From NCBI GenBank assembly GCA_033439685.1, contig JAUEDM010000003.1, positions 2,076,001 to 2,140,000 of the forward strand: a DNA stretch of 64,000 bases, written 5' to 3'. Shown in pieces: positions 1-11,050 of this stretch (position 1 is its first letter; every line of letters starts with the position of its first letter). The notes under the pieces are model-generated. The model was given only the letters and a program-made list of their open reading frames with translations. It was not told the DNA's origin and ran no database searches. The position numbers and the translations under genes are program-made. This DNA is from Apodospora peruviana (taxonomy: Eukaryota; Ascomycota; Sordariomycetes; Sordariales; Lasiosphaeriaceae).

Positions 1-235
1 GACGGATCCCCACCTCTAGCTGCTCAACGCTGCGACTCAAACGGAGCCGGCGAGTGGTGCCGGATCTGCCGATCTCGCCAGTGCCGATAGTTCATCCCAA
101 CTTCGTGACAGGTCATTGCGAGGCACAGGGCATATCATATAAGGTATGAATATTATCTTACTTACACCTCACTCTGCCTTACATATTAACCACTATATTT
201 AGTAGAGGTCCGAACGTGTGTTGCAGTACACAGTG

Positions 236-1747
236 ATGATGAGTCCGAGTTCTTGTGTCGATTTCAGGGCACTACCTAAGATTGAGGTAAATCTCAAGTA
301 TTTATTTTATTGCCCCTATTCCGCCGCCAGTAGTCACTGATGAGGAAATTCCTTTAAATCCAGTTGCATGCCCATCTCAGCGGTAGCATCAGCCGACAAT
401 GTCTTCACCAAGTCTGGCTGAAGAAGAAACAGGCTGGCGAGACCGAGCTCCAGGACCCCTTGATCGAGATGCCGTTGGGTAAACATGACTACGATCTCAA
501 GACGCTAGTTTCCCTGTCACGCCCGTTATTTTCCCTTTACATGGCTAATGTTAACTGGGAAATAGATTCTTCCCTCTATTTTCCAAGTATATCTACCACC
601 TAGTCAACGACCCCTGGGCGTTGACCTACACCACTCTCTCCGTTCTCCGCGACTTCGCCGCCGACGGGGTGGTCTACCTCGAGTTGCGGACGACGCCCCG
701 GGCCATGCCGCATGCGGGCTTGACCAAGGCCGGCTACGTCCAGACCATCCTGGACGCCATCGCCCTTTTTGAGCGCACTAGCACGGAAATGCACACCCGT
801 CTCATTCTGTCCGTTGACAGAAGAAATTCGTTAGCTGAAGCGCACGAGGTCCTGGCTCTGGCGAAGCAGTTGTCCACTGCCGGCGTAGTCGGGATCGATC
901 TCTGCGGCGACCCGGCGAGAGGTGGGATCGACGTGTTCGCGCCTGTCTTTGAGTCGGCGAAGAAGGAGGACGGCAGACTGGGCGTCACGCTGCACTTTGC
1001 CGAGGCAGAGGCTTCGGGAACGGACGAGGAGCTGATGATGCTGCTCGGCTGGAAGCCCGACCGTATTGGTCATGTCATTCACGTCAGCAATAGGGTTCGA
1101 GAGGCCATCATTTCGCGAGGTGGGATGGGGCTGGAGCTGTGCTTGAGCTGTAATGTGCATGCTGGGATGATTTGTGGTGGGTTTGAGTCGCAGTACGTTT
1201 CTTTCCCTTTCTTTGTTTTCAATCAAGTCGTTTCCCCCCTTTTCCTCCCCCGTTTGACCAAGGAAAATGATAGTTATGGCTAACATTTGATGGCTGGATG
1301 GGAAACAGCCATTTTGGTGAGTGGTGGAAGGTCAATGCCTGCGTGGTGACGTTGAGTGTAAGTTTCTTGTTTTGTTTGCAAACCCTCTGCCCCTTTTCCC
1401 ATTATTACATAACATCATATCTCCAAACCATCCATCACTCCCTCCTACCCAGATAGATAATGGATTCAAACCACTTCCATCAATCCACGCGAGGCCCCGT
1501 CAAAGCAATTTGCGCGAGGTGAAAACAAAGTAAAGCAAAAAGCAGAACAGTGGCTGACAACTATTGTTTACATCAGACCGACGACGTAGGCGTCTTCGGC
1601 AGTCCGCTATCAAACGAGTACGCCCTCGTGGCGGAGCATTTTGGCCTCGGGCGAGACGATATCTGCGCGCTTGCGAGAAAGGGGATCGAAGTGATATTTG
1701 GCAGCGAGGAGGAGAAGGAGAGGCTAAGGAGGCTGATGTGGTCATAA
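236..1747 (+). CDS. Adenosine deaminase-like protein (N6-methyl-AMP deaminase, ADAL type)
   Basis: Predicted zinc-dependent purine deaminase acting on AMP-type nucleotides in the cytosol; ADAL relatives remove the N6-methyl group of N6-mAMP. The model has five exons: 236-286, 364-about 515, 566-1192, 1309-1357, 1577-1747, giving 349 aa. The metal ligands HAHLSGS are split from PKIE by the first intron; LHFAEAE, DRIGH and STDDVGVFGS supply the remaining catalytic and zinc residues, so the active site looks complete. The start at 236 (MMSPSSCVDFRALPKIE) is read directly into the family's conserved ALPKIELHAHL block. The exon 2 donor is uncertain: GTCACG at 516 keeps frame into FFPLFSKYIYHLVND, but is non-consensus. 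The gene converges on fzo1. ADAL rather than a classical adenosine deaminase or adenine deaminase is inferred from the ISRQCLHQVW and YIYHLVND blocks. Confidence 0.9.
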
Positions 1748-2725
1748 TAGAATAGCAGGCCATAAGTTGTTGATACCTCGGATTTTACTAAGATCAAGAG
1801 ACCACCCGATTAGCGTAGAATCCATCTGAATGTCATTGCGGTTCAGTAATGAAGTTCTGGTACATCTCTACTGGTAGTTTTGCCAGACCCTGGTCTAGAC
1901 AGGGAATGCCGGTATACCTGATATATCACCTGTATTAATCTCAATAATATGGTATGTTTTGATCTCGTGAATGGGTTGCCAGTTATACTCCAAGAGCGTT
2001 TTAATTTCAGTTATATAGGTACGCTTATGCGAAATAATATCAGCTTATATATCAAACATGTTTAATAGTGCTTTCTTGTCCAGATAGGGCTTTGAAAAGT
2101 AAATCGAACCAACCGAGTGGAGGCGTGCTTTCAGTTTGCTTGGTTGAAACTGCGTTTGTGCTATTCTGCCTGATCCATGTACAACCACATCCCTATCCAA
2201 TGATACTGATGTTCCTGCTTTGCTCCCCCGTCACCTCTCAGACGCGAGAAACGAGCCGTGCGTGCAAATTCCGCGACAAGGGTTTTGAAGCTGCCCGAAA
2301 AGACAAGAATTGAGTTGGATGTATGCATACACGTACTCCTCGGCCCCTTTCACCAACTTCCTTCGTCCGTCAACCAAAATACCTACTTGTAGGTCAAGTA
2401 CGATAGTAAGGTGCGTACGAAAGAGACAATCTCTCTCTGGGTCCTCATTCACAGACATACTATAACGGGTCCTTTGCCTCATCACCATCAACTCGCCTCA
2501 ACCGACTCCGTCTGAGACTTCGACAACGCAACAAACTATTCCTTCATATCACAATGCGGGAGAGAAATCTATGGGCTACCGACCGACCTTAGGATGAAAT
2601 GAAACGCTAATGTTTTTTGTGTATCATCCCCCGTCTCCCCCATCCTCCGTGGAACGCCCATAAATGTATTCCTCCCCTTTCCCCACCAAAAACAAAACAA
2701 AGCAAAACTATCAACGAACACGTCC
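1748..2725. other. Intergenic region between convergent genes
   Basis: This 978 bp stretch holds the 3' ends of the deaminase and fzo1 transcripts. It is A/T-rich around 1900-2060. I see no coding pattern, RNA gene or repeat in it. Confidence 0.6.
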
Positions 2726-5606
2726 TCACTGAGGGTCCTGCAAGCCCGCCATGCCAGGCGGATGCGCATCCAGATCCACAGCTTCCACCATGCGGCGCTG
2801 GTGGGCGCTCTGGGTGACCAGGTTGGTAAAGTATTTGAGCGCGATATCGCTCTCGGCACGGACCCGAAGCGTCTCATCACGACGAGTGCCGAGCTGCTCG
2901 ACCGACTTCTGGAGCCCTACCCGCAGTGAGTCCGCCGGGATTCGCAGCACTCTCCGCACAGAAGTTGAGATCCGCGTGCTGTTGGAGTGCACGTAATCCA
3001 TCGACTCGAGCTGGGTTGCGATCTTGGTGCTGAGCCGGTGAGGGAGGGAGTGGGGGATTTGGTTCAAAACATAAAACGTCGCTGCTACGGCTGTAGGAGT
3101 AGTGATGTTAGTACATTGTTAGATGTTTCTATTGGGACAACGCCGCCAACTTACCAGCCGCGAGAATGCCCGGAAGGATCAGCCGGCGAAGGTTATCGCT
3201 CCCCAGCATCTGGGCCGCACGAAGTGCGATATTCATCTGACCATATCCGCTTATCACCCCTGTCCCGACTACACCGACGACGGTGAGAGCCATGCCGGCT
3301 TTCTCCTCCTTTTGCACCAGCGTAGACCAGTCAATAAAGTCCCACAGTTCGGTGGGAATGTCGACCTGCCGAGCCAGGGCGTCCTTCTTGCGACGGAACA
3401 TGATGTCTGGCCGGAAGTTGAGATCGACATATTCGGTACCCAGATGAAGAATGCCAAGCTGCTTGATCATGTTGACGCCATCGACAGTCTTAAGTCTCGC
3501 ATGGTCCTCACAGTGAGTAACCGAGGCGGCAATCTGTGAAAGCAATGCTTCTTTGAGCTCTTCAGCGTAGTCGAACGCGCTGAATAAACCGGGATAGGGG
3601 ATCTCGAGGTTGCCATCGCCAGCGCGAGCGATAGTGGATCCGATTGTCGAGCGCGAATAGTCGTAGACCTCTTGGCATGTCTCCTCAATCGTCTGGTCTA
3701 TTTGATCACTGACTTCTGCTTTGGCTTTCTGGCTTGATTCAAGCATGGGCTCAATCTCGGCCAATTCCCTCCTCACTCTGTCTAGTTCAGCCTGAACTAC
3801 CTCCGTGTTCACGGTTGCAAGGACATGGATATCGTTCAAAATGTTTGTAAGATAGGTCTTCGCCGGAGCCAGCTTAGACCGGGCACGTTTCTCAAGGACG
3901 AATCTCCGGAGGGATTGTTCGAGGTTTGCAAAATCTCGAAGCTTCTCCTTGTCTTTTCCTTTGCCTTTCGGATCGTCGTCCCCTGGTTCATCGCCGGTAC
4001 CACCGCCACTTGCACTGCCAGATCCACCTCCGCCGGGACCCCCAGGAGGTCCAGGTGAAACGGGGATGGCTGCGCTCGAAACAAAGTGTACCAGTTCCGC
4101 GGCTTCTTTGTGCGTGGCAGGGCTCAGTGCGTTGATCTGATTGAGAATCAACTTCTGGCACCGCTCCTTGTCCCTGATCGTGTCGTAGCCGTTCACGACA
4201 ATGAACAGATAGGCCTTTTCGGCAGCCGCAGCCCTGATGAACTCGGTTGACGTCTGGGTAAAGTGGTTGGTGGCGGATACGACAAAAACGACCACATCGA
4301 TTTCTTCCTGGCGTGCGAAGATGGCGGTCGTTTTTGTGGTGTCCATATTGAGGCCAGGCGCATCAATAAGGGCAATATCGACCACACCGTTGTTGAGTAG
4401 AGATTCGTCAATTGTTCGCACGTCCTTGACGTAGACCTTGCACTGCGTATAGGTGTCGTTGTCTGTAACAATTTTCTCGAGTTCATAGAGAGAAAAGACA
4501 TCATAGGTTGCTTCGTCATGTCGATTATAAAAGGCATCTTTGTGAACCGCGTGTACTTCCTCAATGCCCGAGTTTTCCCTTGCATCGAGAACCTCACAAA
4601 ATATGCTCGTACATGGCTGTTGGTCCTCGGGGAGAATCTTCCGCCGTAGCAATGCGTTGCAAAACGTCGACTTTCCAGCATTCAAATCGCCTGTGACCAG
4701 CACCTTGCTAGACGTATCCTCTATCCGCTCCCGTAGCGATTGCAGGTGCTTGATGCTCGAGCGAATTTTGCCATCAAGCAAAGACGCAACCGAGGCCTTC
4801 TCCAGCGAGTGAACCAATTCGGTCTGGTGCAAGGACCCCAGCTTCAAATCCAACTTCAGAACCGAGAATTCCTGAGCGATCTTAGGGGTGACTAGACGCG
4901 GCTCGGTCACTGTTCTGCTCTCGGCAGCTTTGCTGGACTCGGCCTCGGCTTCGTCCAGTGTGGTCATAGATCGTCGTAGAAGAGGAGTGGGGGCAGTGGC
5001 GGAAAACGAGGTTGTTGCCGCGAGGTCCCCCGACATGGTCTGAGCATGCTGGAAACCGGGTCTCGATGCGGGACGCGAGGGCGCATCGAGGCTGGCGCGC
5101 TGGACGGAGGGGTAGTGTGCTGGCCATGTCACATTCATCTCTTGCAGTCCCTTCAAGACATCCACGACGGCATTTATTGAGCGACCGAGTGTGGCACGGT
5201 GTCTGTTGTACCAGAGCTGGTGTACCGCTCCGGCCTGAGCCCTGCGATCGGCATCACTGTCGTGGGTGGAGGACGATGGCTGAGAATGTATTGGCCTGTC
5301 TGCATGGATGGCAGAATCCCAAGCCGCCAAAGCAGCCGAACTGGATACGGAGGGGCTTACAACGTCGCCGGCAATACTACCGCCGTAGCCGGAGTCCACA
5401 TCGAGCATCGCCTGGAGACGCGCGGCATGTTGAGATGTCGAGCCTGTGCCTACGGTCATGAAAGAGGGTGCAATCGAGGTCGAGGTCGATGTCGAGACAG
5501 CTGTTGCAGCGGGACCTGGCGTCGAGTCGTCATCGAATTCGCGCGTCTCGGAGTCGGGCAGTCCACCCGAGGACTTGCCCTTGGGTGAGAAATACTCCTG
5601 GCTCAT
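2726..5606 (-). CDS. fzo1: Mitofusin, outer mitochondrial membrane fusion GTPase Fzo1
   Basis: Dynamin-family GTPase that tethers and fuses mitochondrial outer membranes. Two exons (5606-3155 and 3090-2726) joined through a GTAAGT donor give 938 aa. The order is: a disordered Ser/Thr-rich N-terminus (1-130); a first helical region (about 130-300); a GTPase domain with the P-loop GDLNAGKST near residue 302, the DAPGLN switch motif and the VVNGYD block; a Gly-rich low-complexity stretch (about 515-550); a coiled-coil region; two hydrophobic segments near 770-790 and 808-830; and a C-terminal helical repeat. The intron interrupts the second membrane segment. This matches the yeast Fzo1 architecture with both termini cytosolic. 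It diverges from vps2 on the right. The family assignment is firm; the Gly-rich insert is unusual. Confidence 0.95.
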
Positions 5607-6450
5607 CGTGGGCGGCGCCTTTGCATCGGCAACGAAGAATGCAAAAGAGACTCCCCAGAGGTTGTGGTGGTTGCGAGTTGATTTATGAGAGGAACATCAC
5701 TTGGGTACGGGTCTAGGGCGTTCGGAGGTCACGGTCGGATCGAATGCGGATATTTTTGGATGATGAAGCACTTGTTATTCGCATAATGATCCCGAGCCGA
5801 GAGGCAAATCTCCCCATAGTTGCGTTTATCGGCCGGCTCTCGCTGATTGGCTGGTTGCTGGAACCGACTTTCACGGGTTTACCAATGGAGGCAAACTTCC
5901 AGGTTTTTCAATCCACCTTTTCCGTGACTTACAAGGCCCTGTTCGAATACGAACGTAACCTGATATTCATTCCAGTCACTTGCCGCTGGAGATTTTACTG
6001 TATATCCGTAAAGTGCTGCCCTGGCATGCCAGTGGCGGGATCAGATCAATCATGTGTGAGATACAGAAGGTACCTCGTTTCTTGTATAGCTGAGGTGCTT
6101 CAGAGGCGGCGGGTCGGGTACTTTACCGGTACGGAATAGGGGATTGTACTGATTAATGAGATCACTCTTCTTGCCAACGGTCCTGTGGCTAGGACGGCTG
6201 TGGCTGGTGATAACCATACAGGGATATGAATGCTTCTGCATGCGTGGGGTGGGTTTGAAAGTTAGGCCCCGCCGCGAACCTGATCCGCCCGCCGTGTGGG
6301 CGGTTACGTATGAGCTTCCCTTCGTTGCACCCACTTACGAAGCGCAAACACACCTCATTGCAAGATCAAGAGATTCCCGAACCGTCATCCCAACAAGCCC
6401 ACCCCAAACTTCCATTTCAAGGCGACTACCTCGTACGAGCGACATCCAAA
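5607..6450. promoter_or_regulatory. Shared divergent upstream region of fzo1 and vps2
   Basis: This 844 bp region separates two divergently transcribed genes and must hold both promoters. An ATTGG box (CCAAT on the other strand) lies near 5845-5849. An ATG at 6310 is in frame with vps2 but would add 47 non-conserved residues. No other structure was recognised. Confidence 0.5.
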
Positions 6451-7319
6451 ATGAATATCCTAGAATGGGCTTTCGGCAAGCGCGTAACCCCGGCCGAGCG
6501 GTTACGAAAGAACCAAAGACTGCTCGATAAGGCGATCCGCGAACTGGACCAGCAACGAGTCAAGCTCGAGAAGCAGGAAAAGACACTGGTCTCACAGATC
6601 AAGCAATCGGCGCAAAAGGGCCAGATGGGCGCATGCAAGGTGCAGGCCAAGGATTTGGTGAGGACAAGACGGTAAGCGACTAAAAATCACATGCTTCGGG
6701 AGCCGGACACGGTGATTTCACGACTGACCATGATCTCGCAACAGATATGTAGAAAAGTTCTACGCGATGCGGTCGAATCTGCAAAAGATATCCCTTCGCC
6801 TCCAGGTTAGTACCCTGACTCCGGCAAAGCAGAGGTGTGATCCACTAATACGGAATCGCAATGGCAGACCTACCGAACCAACGAGCAGATGATGCAGGCC
6901 ATGAAGGGGGCGACGATGGCGCTGGGCAGCATGAACAAAACGATGAACCTTCCTTCTTTACAGCGCATTGCTATGGAGTTTGAGCGCGAGAACGACATAA
7001 TGGAGCAGAGACAAGAGATGATGGACGACGCCATCGATGATGCCATGGATGTTGGAATTGAAGAAGAGGGCGACGAGGTCGTCGAACAGGTCCTCGAAGA
7101 GATCGGGGTGGACCTCACCCAAGCGGTAGGATGTTCTATCTTTCGAGGGTTCGATGCACATTTACTGATCTGTTTCACTAGATGGGGGAGACACCTTCGG
7201 GGCTACACACCAACACGGTGCCAGAGGGCAAGATCGCCCAGGCTGTTAGTGGTGGTGGTGGAGGGGCCGACCCCGGAGACGACGACCTTCAAGCACGGCT
7301 GGATAGTCTCAGGAGATGA
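6451..7319 (+). CDS. vps2: ESCRT-III subunit Vps2 (CHMP2/Did4 type)
   Basis: Snf7-family ESCRT-III protein that assembles on endosomes with Vps24 and recruits Vps4 for multivesicular body sorting. Four exons (6451-6671, 6745-6805, 6868-7125, 7182-7319) give 225 aa, the usual length. The N-terminus MNILEWAFGKRVTPAERLRK is a basic first helix typical of Vps2. The acidic autoinhibitory part (DDAIDDAMDVGIEEEGDEV) is followed by a Gly-rich linker and a C-terminal MIT-interacting motif, DDDLQARLDSLRR, that should bind the Vps4 MIT domain. I chose the ATG at 6451 over the in-frame ATG at 6310 because the family begins at this helix. It works in the same endosome-to-vacuole route as vps16 further right. 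Confidence 0.95.
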
Positions 7320-9061
7320 GTCCACGAATAACACGCTCTGCGTCTGTTACACTTTAGCTGAAGCTGCCAATGTCGGTTTGGAGGTTGGAGATCAGATATC
7401 GAGACTCGGCTTGAGGGCCAGGTGCTTATCTTCAGTTATTCTTGGGGGTATATAGCAGGTTGGCAGCATCCTGGGTGTGCTGCCTAGATGGGCTATGGTG
7501 GTTAAGTCGAGTCGCGACGGCTGTGTCTCATGGGAGGCATACTGGCCAGTAGCAGGTTAGGTTGATGCTAATTATCTTAATGGGTCCGATAGGTTGATAG
7601 AGTTGATGGTTAGGTACCTATGTTTGTCGGAGTTTTGGGCGCAAGACGGCTGAAGCGTTATGAATACGGAATACTTTATAGCTGGGTGCTTATCATGAAA
7701 GCCTGACATGTTCAAGTTGACGCCCACCAACTCGAAGGATCGCTTGGCCAAGCGGGACTCGTGCCCGAAGTGGTGTCTAGTGTCTAACGACCATCCGAGC
7801 CAATCCAGCTGCAAGCTGTTCAAATCATCCGTACATACATGACCTTTGCTGTATTTATCATCGAGTGCAGCGAGTGGCGCTAACTCCGCAGAGGTCTTGG
7901 GCTTGCCAGACTCGAGATGATTTTCGGTGCTGAATTGGCATATTATCAGAACATACTCTGGGCAGGATCCTTGACCTCATCCCTTCTGTACTTTGACCAA
8001 AGAGCTGTGCAGTAGTTTGAAGAGGCAGGTTGAGCCCATTCGTGAGTAAGGTACTTGCCAGCGGTGCCCGACCGATCTTCCACCTTGTGGGCCGCTGTCC
8101 GCCTGTTTCGTTGTTGGGGGATCTGCGATCCACAAAAGAGCGTCGGGTAGGTACAGGTATCTTGTAGCCTGGACTCGGCCCCAAGGTACCTCCGGTCTTC
8201 AGACATCCAATGGTCCAGATACCTTGGCGGAAAACGGACCTCGATTCGTGGAGTCCCCTCGTGAGGTGCCCCGTCCTGCCCCCCAGAACCTGGAACAGAG
8301 GGGCGGTGCTGGATAGCAGGTTCACTACCTAACCTACCCCGTAGAGTGCCCTGTCTCCGGGCGCCCAGCAGTGGAGGCCGTGAAGCTGGAACACCTCAAT
8401 TCAGATCGACATTACGTTACCCCCATTCTGTTGTCAGTCCTGATTGCGTAGCCGTGCCTCCTTCAACACAGAACCAACAACGCCAGCTTTTTTTTTTATC
8501 GGACGACATTGCAACTCGGTGGTCACCTTCAAACCTGAACCCCTTCTCACGTTGCTGTATATTGCTATATACTGGTATACTGGTACTGCCTTCCAGTGCT
8601 TTCGCATCCGGATTCCCCTGGTGCACCGCGCTTTCCAGGCGCTCCGCGTCCACGCCATTACATCATCCTCGTACATCACAAGACCCCTCGCCAGCGAGAA
8701 CCGCCCGCCGTGCCGCCTGCGACCTAGTACGACATTCGCTACATACTTCAGTCTGCCGTTGAATCGTTGGATACCTGACATCGCGTGCTCGTAGCTCTCC
8801 TCACGGTCCGACTCGGTCACCAAACAACCACAGCCTGCCCTCAATTGCTGAAGCGTCTGCGACGACCAGGCCGATCATCCATCGCCAAACCTCGCGACAC
8901 CGGAATATCTTACCCACCTTGAGTTCAGACGTCCAAGCCGTCGATCATTGACTCGCAACCCTTCACTGCCCTGGTCACCTTGGACAGGCCCGCGCCTATC
9001 AACCAACCTGGCAGGCAACAAGCGTCGCAGTCTCTCCTCACAGGGAGGTCTGCTGAATAGG
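7320..9061. other. Long intergenic region, probably the leader of the PP2C gene
   Basis: This 1.74 kb stretch contains the vps2 3' end and the upstream region of the phosphatase gene. It is pyrimidine-rich after about 8400, with a T10 run at 8488-8497, which fits a fungal promoter or 5' leader. Open frames here are short and show no recognisable protein features. Confidence 0.5.
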
Positions 9062-11050
9062 ATGTTTGGTGGCGGCTCCTCGGGCTCTGTAGCCTCGAAA
9101 CCTGAGAGCGGCTCTGCAACAGACTTGGGCAGCAGCCGTAGCGAGAAGCAGGGCAGCAAGTCGCCATCCCCGGAAAAGGACGCTGCCGCTGCCGACTCCG
9201 ACGGCAACACTTCGACGCCGACCAAAGCCGCGGACCAAGCCGGCAGCGGCGAAAAGCGGAGCGGCAATGGCAGTCCTCCGAGTGCCGGCAGTTCGGCCGA
9301 GCAGAAGAAGCGACGGAGCAGCGGGGTGAGCGGCAGAGCCAGCAGCCTGATAGCCCAAGCTAAAAACACTCTCTTTACGCAGACTGGGAATCGTACCAAC
9401 AGCGATCTGGGTGCTGACTCCAAGTCCTCGAACCAGACTCCCCTGCAGAAACTCGGCAAGCAGGACCAGGCTCTTGCCGTGCCCCAAGGTCAGCACAACA
9501 ATGCTGCTGGCGAATCGCTCCCGGGCCCGCGCTCCACCTTCAGGGTCGGCGTCTGGGAGGATCGCAACAAGAAGTGTAGGCGAACCATGGAGGACACACA
9601 TGCCTTCTTATACAACTTCCTTCACACTCCCGCGCCCGCCCTCGCCCTTGAGGGCGCGAGTCAAAAGCAGTCCAAGGCGACAGACGATCCAGGCGAAGCC
9701 CAGGGCGCCAACGCCACTGCGCACCAGGATATGATCGAGACTGACAATGGTTATTTTGCCATCTTTGACGGCCATGCAGGTACCTTTGCTGCCGACTGGT
9801 GCGGAAAGAAATTACACATCATTCTTGAAGATATCATCAAGAAAAACCCGAACTCTCCCATACCGGAGCTTCTTGACCAGACGTTTACCAGTGTCGATGC
9901 CCAACTGGACAAGCTGCCGCTTAAAAACAGCGGATGTACAGCCGCCATTGCCGTGCTCCGCTGGGAAGATAGAGTTCCGAGCAACCAATCCGCCACCGGT
10001 TCGCAGGCCATTGCGCCTGCGGTAGCCAAGGCGGCAGAAGAAGCTCAAAAGTCGGACGACGGAAAGTCCACCGAAACTGCACCATTGTCTGCTAACTCAG
10101 AAGCCGCACACGCTAGGTTAAAGGGGAGCGCGTCTAGGCAGCGCGTCCTCTATACCGCCAACGTCGGCGACGCTCGCATCATCCTCTGCCGGTCTGGCAA
10201 GGCCCTGCGTCTATCATATGACCACAAGGGCAGTGACGAGAACGAAGGCAAGCGAATCGCAAATGCCGGTGGTCTGATACTCAATAACCGTGTTAATGGT
10301 GTACTTGCTGTTACGCGAGCCCTTGGTGATACATACATGAAGGATCTCGTGACTGGACACCCATACACCACGGAGACGGTGATTCAGCCTGAACTTGATG
10401 AGTTTATCATCATTGCATGCGACGGCGTAAGTTAAAGCTTCCCCTATTTCACCCCAGCCCTTGAGAGACTTTCACTGTCGAAGGAAATCAGAAAAGGAGG
10501 AAATTGAATGAGATGATCACCTGGAAAAACTGACAATATGTGACAGCTGTGGGATGTTTGCTCTGATCAGGACGCAGTCGACCTTGTTCGCAATGTCCAA
10601 GATCCCGTGGCCGCTGCAAAGCTACTTGTCGACCACGCCCTCGCGCGCTTCAGCACGGATAACCTGTCGTGCATGATTATTCGCTTTAATAAGGAGGCCA
10701 TTCTCGAGAACCAGAATAACAAGGACAATGCGATCGGCGTCGAGGGGGACGCGTCTACGGCTACATCCTCGGGCAAGGTTAGCGAGGTACAGAAGATCGT
10801 GGGCACTACCAAGCAGAAGATTGCCGAGGGCGGCGCGCCGGCGATGGGGATCTCGGCCAGCAACAGCGGCCGCGGGCATGATCCTGCGCCGCTGGAGGAT
10901 GGAGAGACGGGCGCGGGGTTTACGCCTACCATGATCGAGGGGTCGGTGGAGGAGGAGCCGAGCAGTATCGAGGGAGATGCGCCTGAGGTGGGCTTGGATG
11001 ATGATGATGATTCGCCTGGTGATGTCGCGGACGCGGCTGGCAAGAAGTGA
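9062..11050 (+). CDS. Protein phosphatase 2C (Ptc1-like)
   Basis: Predicted Mg/Mn-dependent Ser/Thr phosphatase; fungal Ptc1-type enzymes dampen MAP-kinase signalling. Two exons (9062-10426 and 10547-11050) give 622 aa. A Ser-rich disordered N-terminus of about 160 residues precedes the PP2C domain: RVGVWEDRNKKCRRTMEDTH, FAIFDGHAGTFAADWC (metal-binding Asp and Gly), a TANVGDARIILCR block, LAVTRALGDTYMKD, and ACDGLWDV, which is split by the intron. The C-terminus is a low-complexity acidic tail. A disordered insert (about residues 315-355) separates AIAVLRW from the TANVGDAR block. The start is the first ATG in the frame; the frame stays open upstream to 8948 without an ATG, so an upstream exon is possible. 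The Ptc1 subgroup is suggested by ADWCGKKLH. Confidence 0.9.

Noticed and set aside
1..235. A possible extra 5' exon of the deaminase
   Set aside because: A good in-frame ATG at 236 already gives a normal N-terminus and no earlier exon reads into the family.
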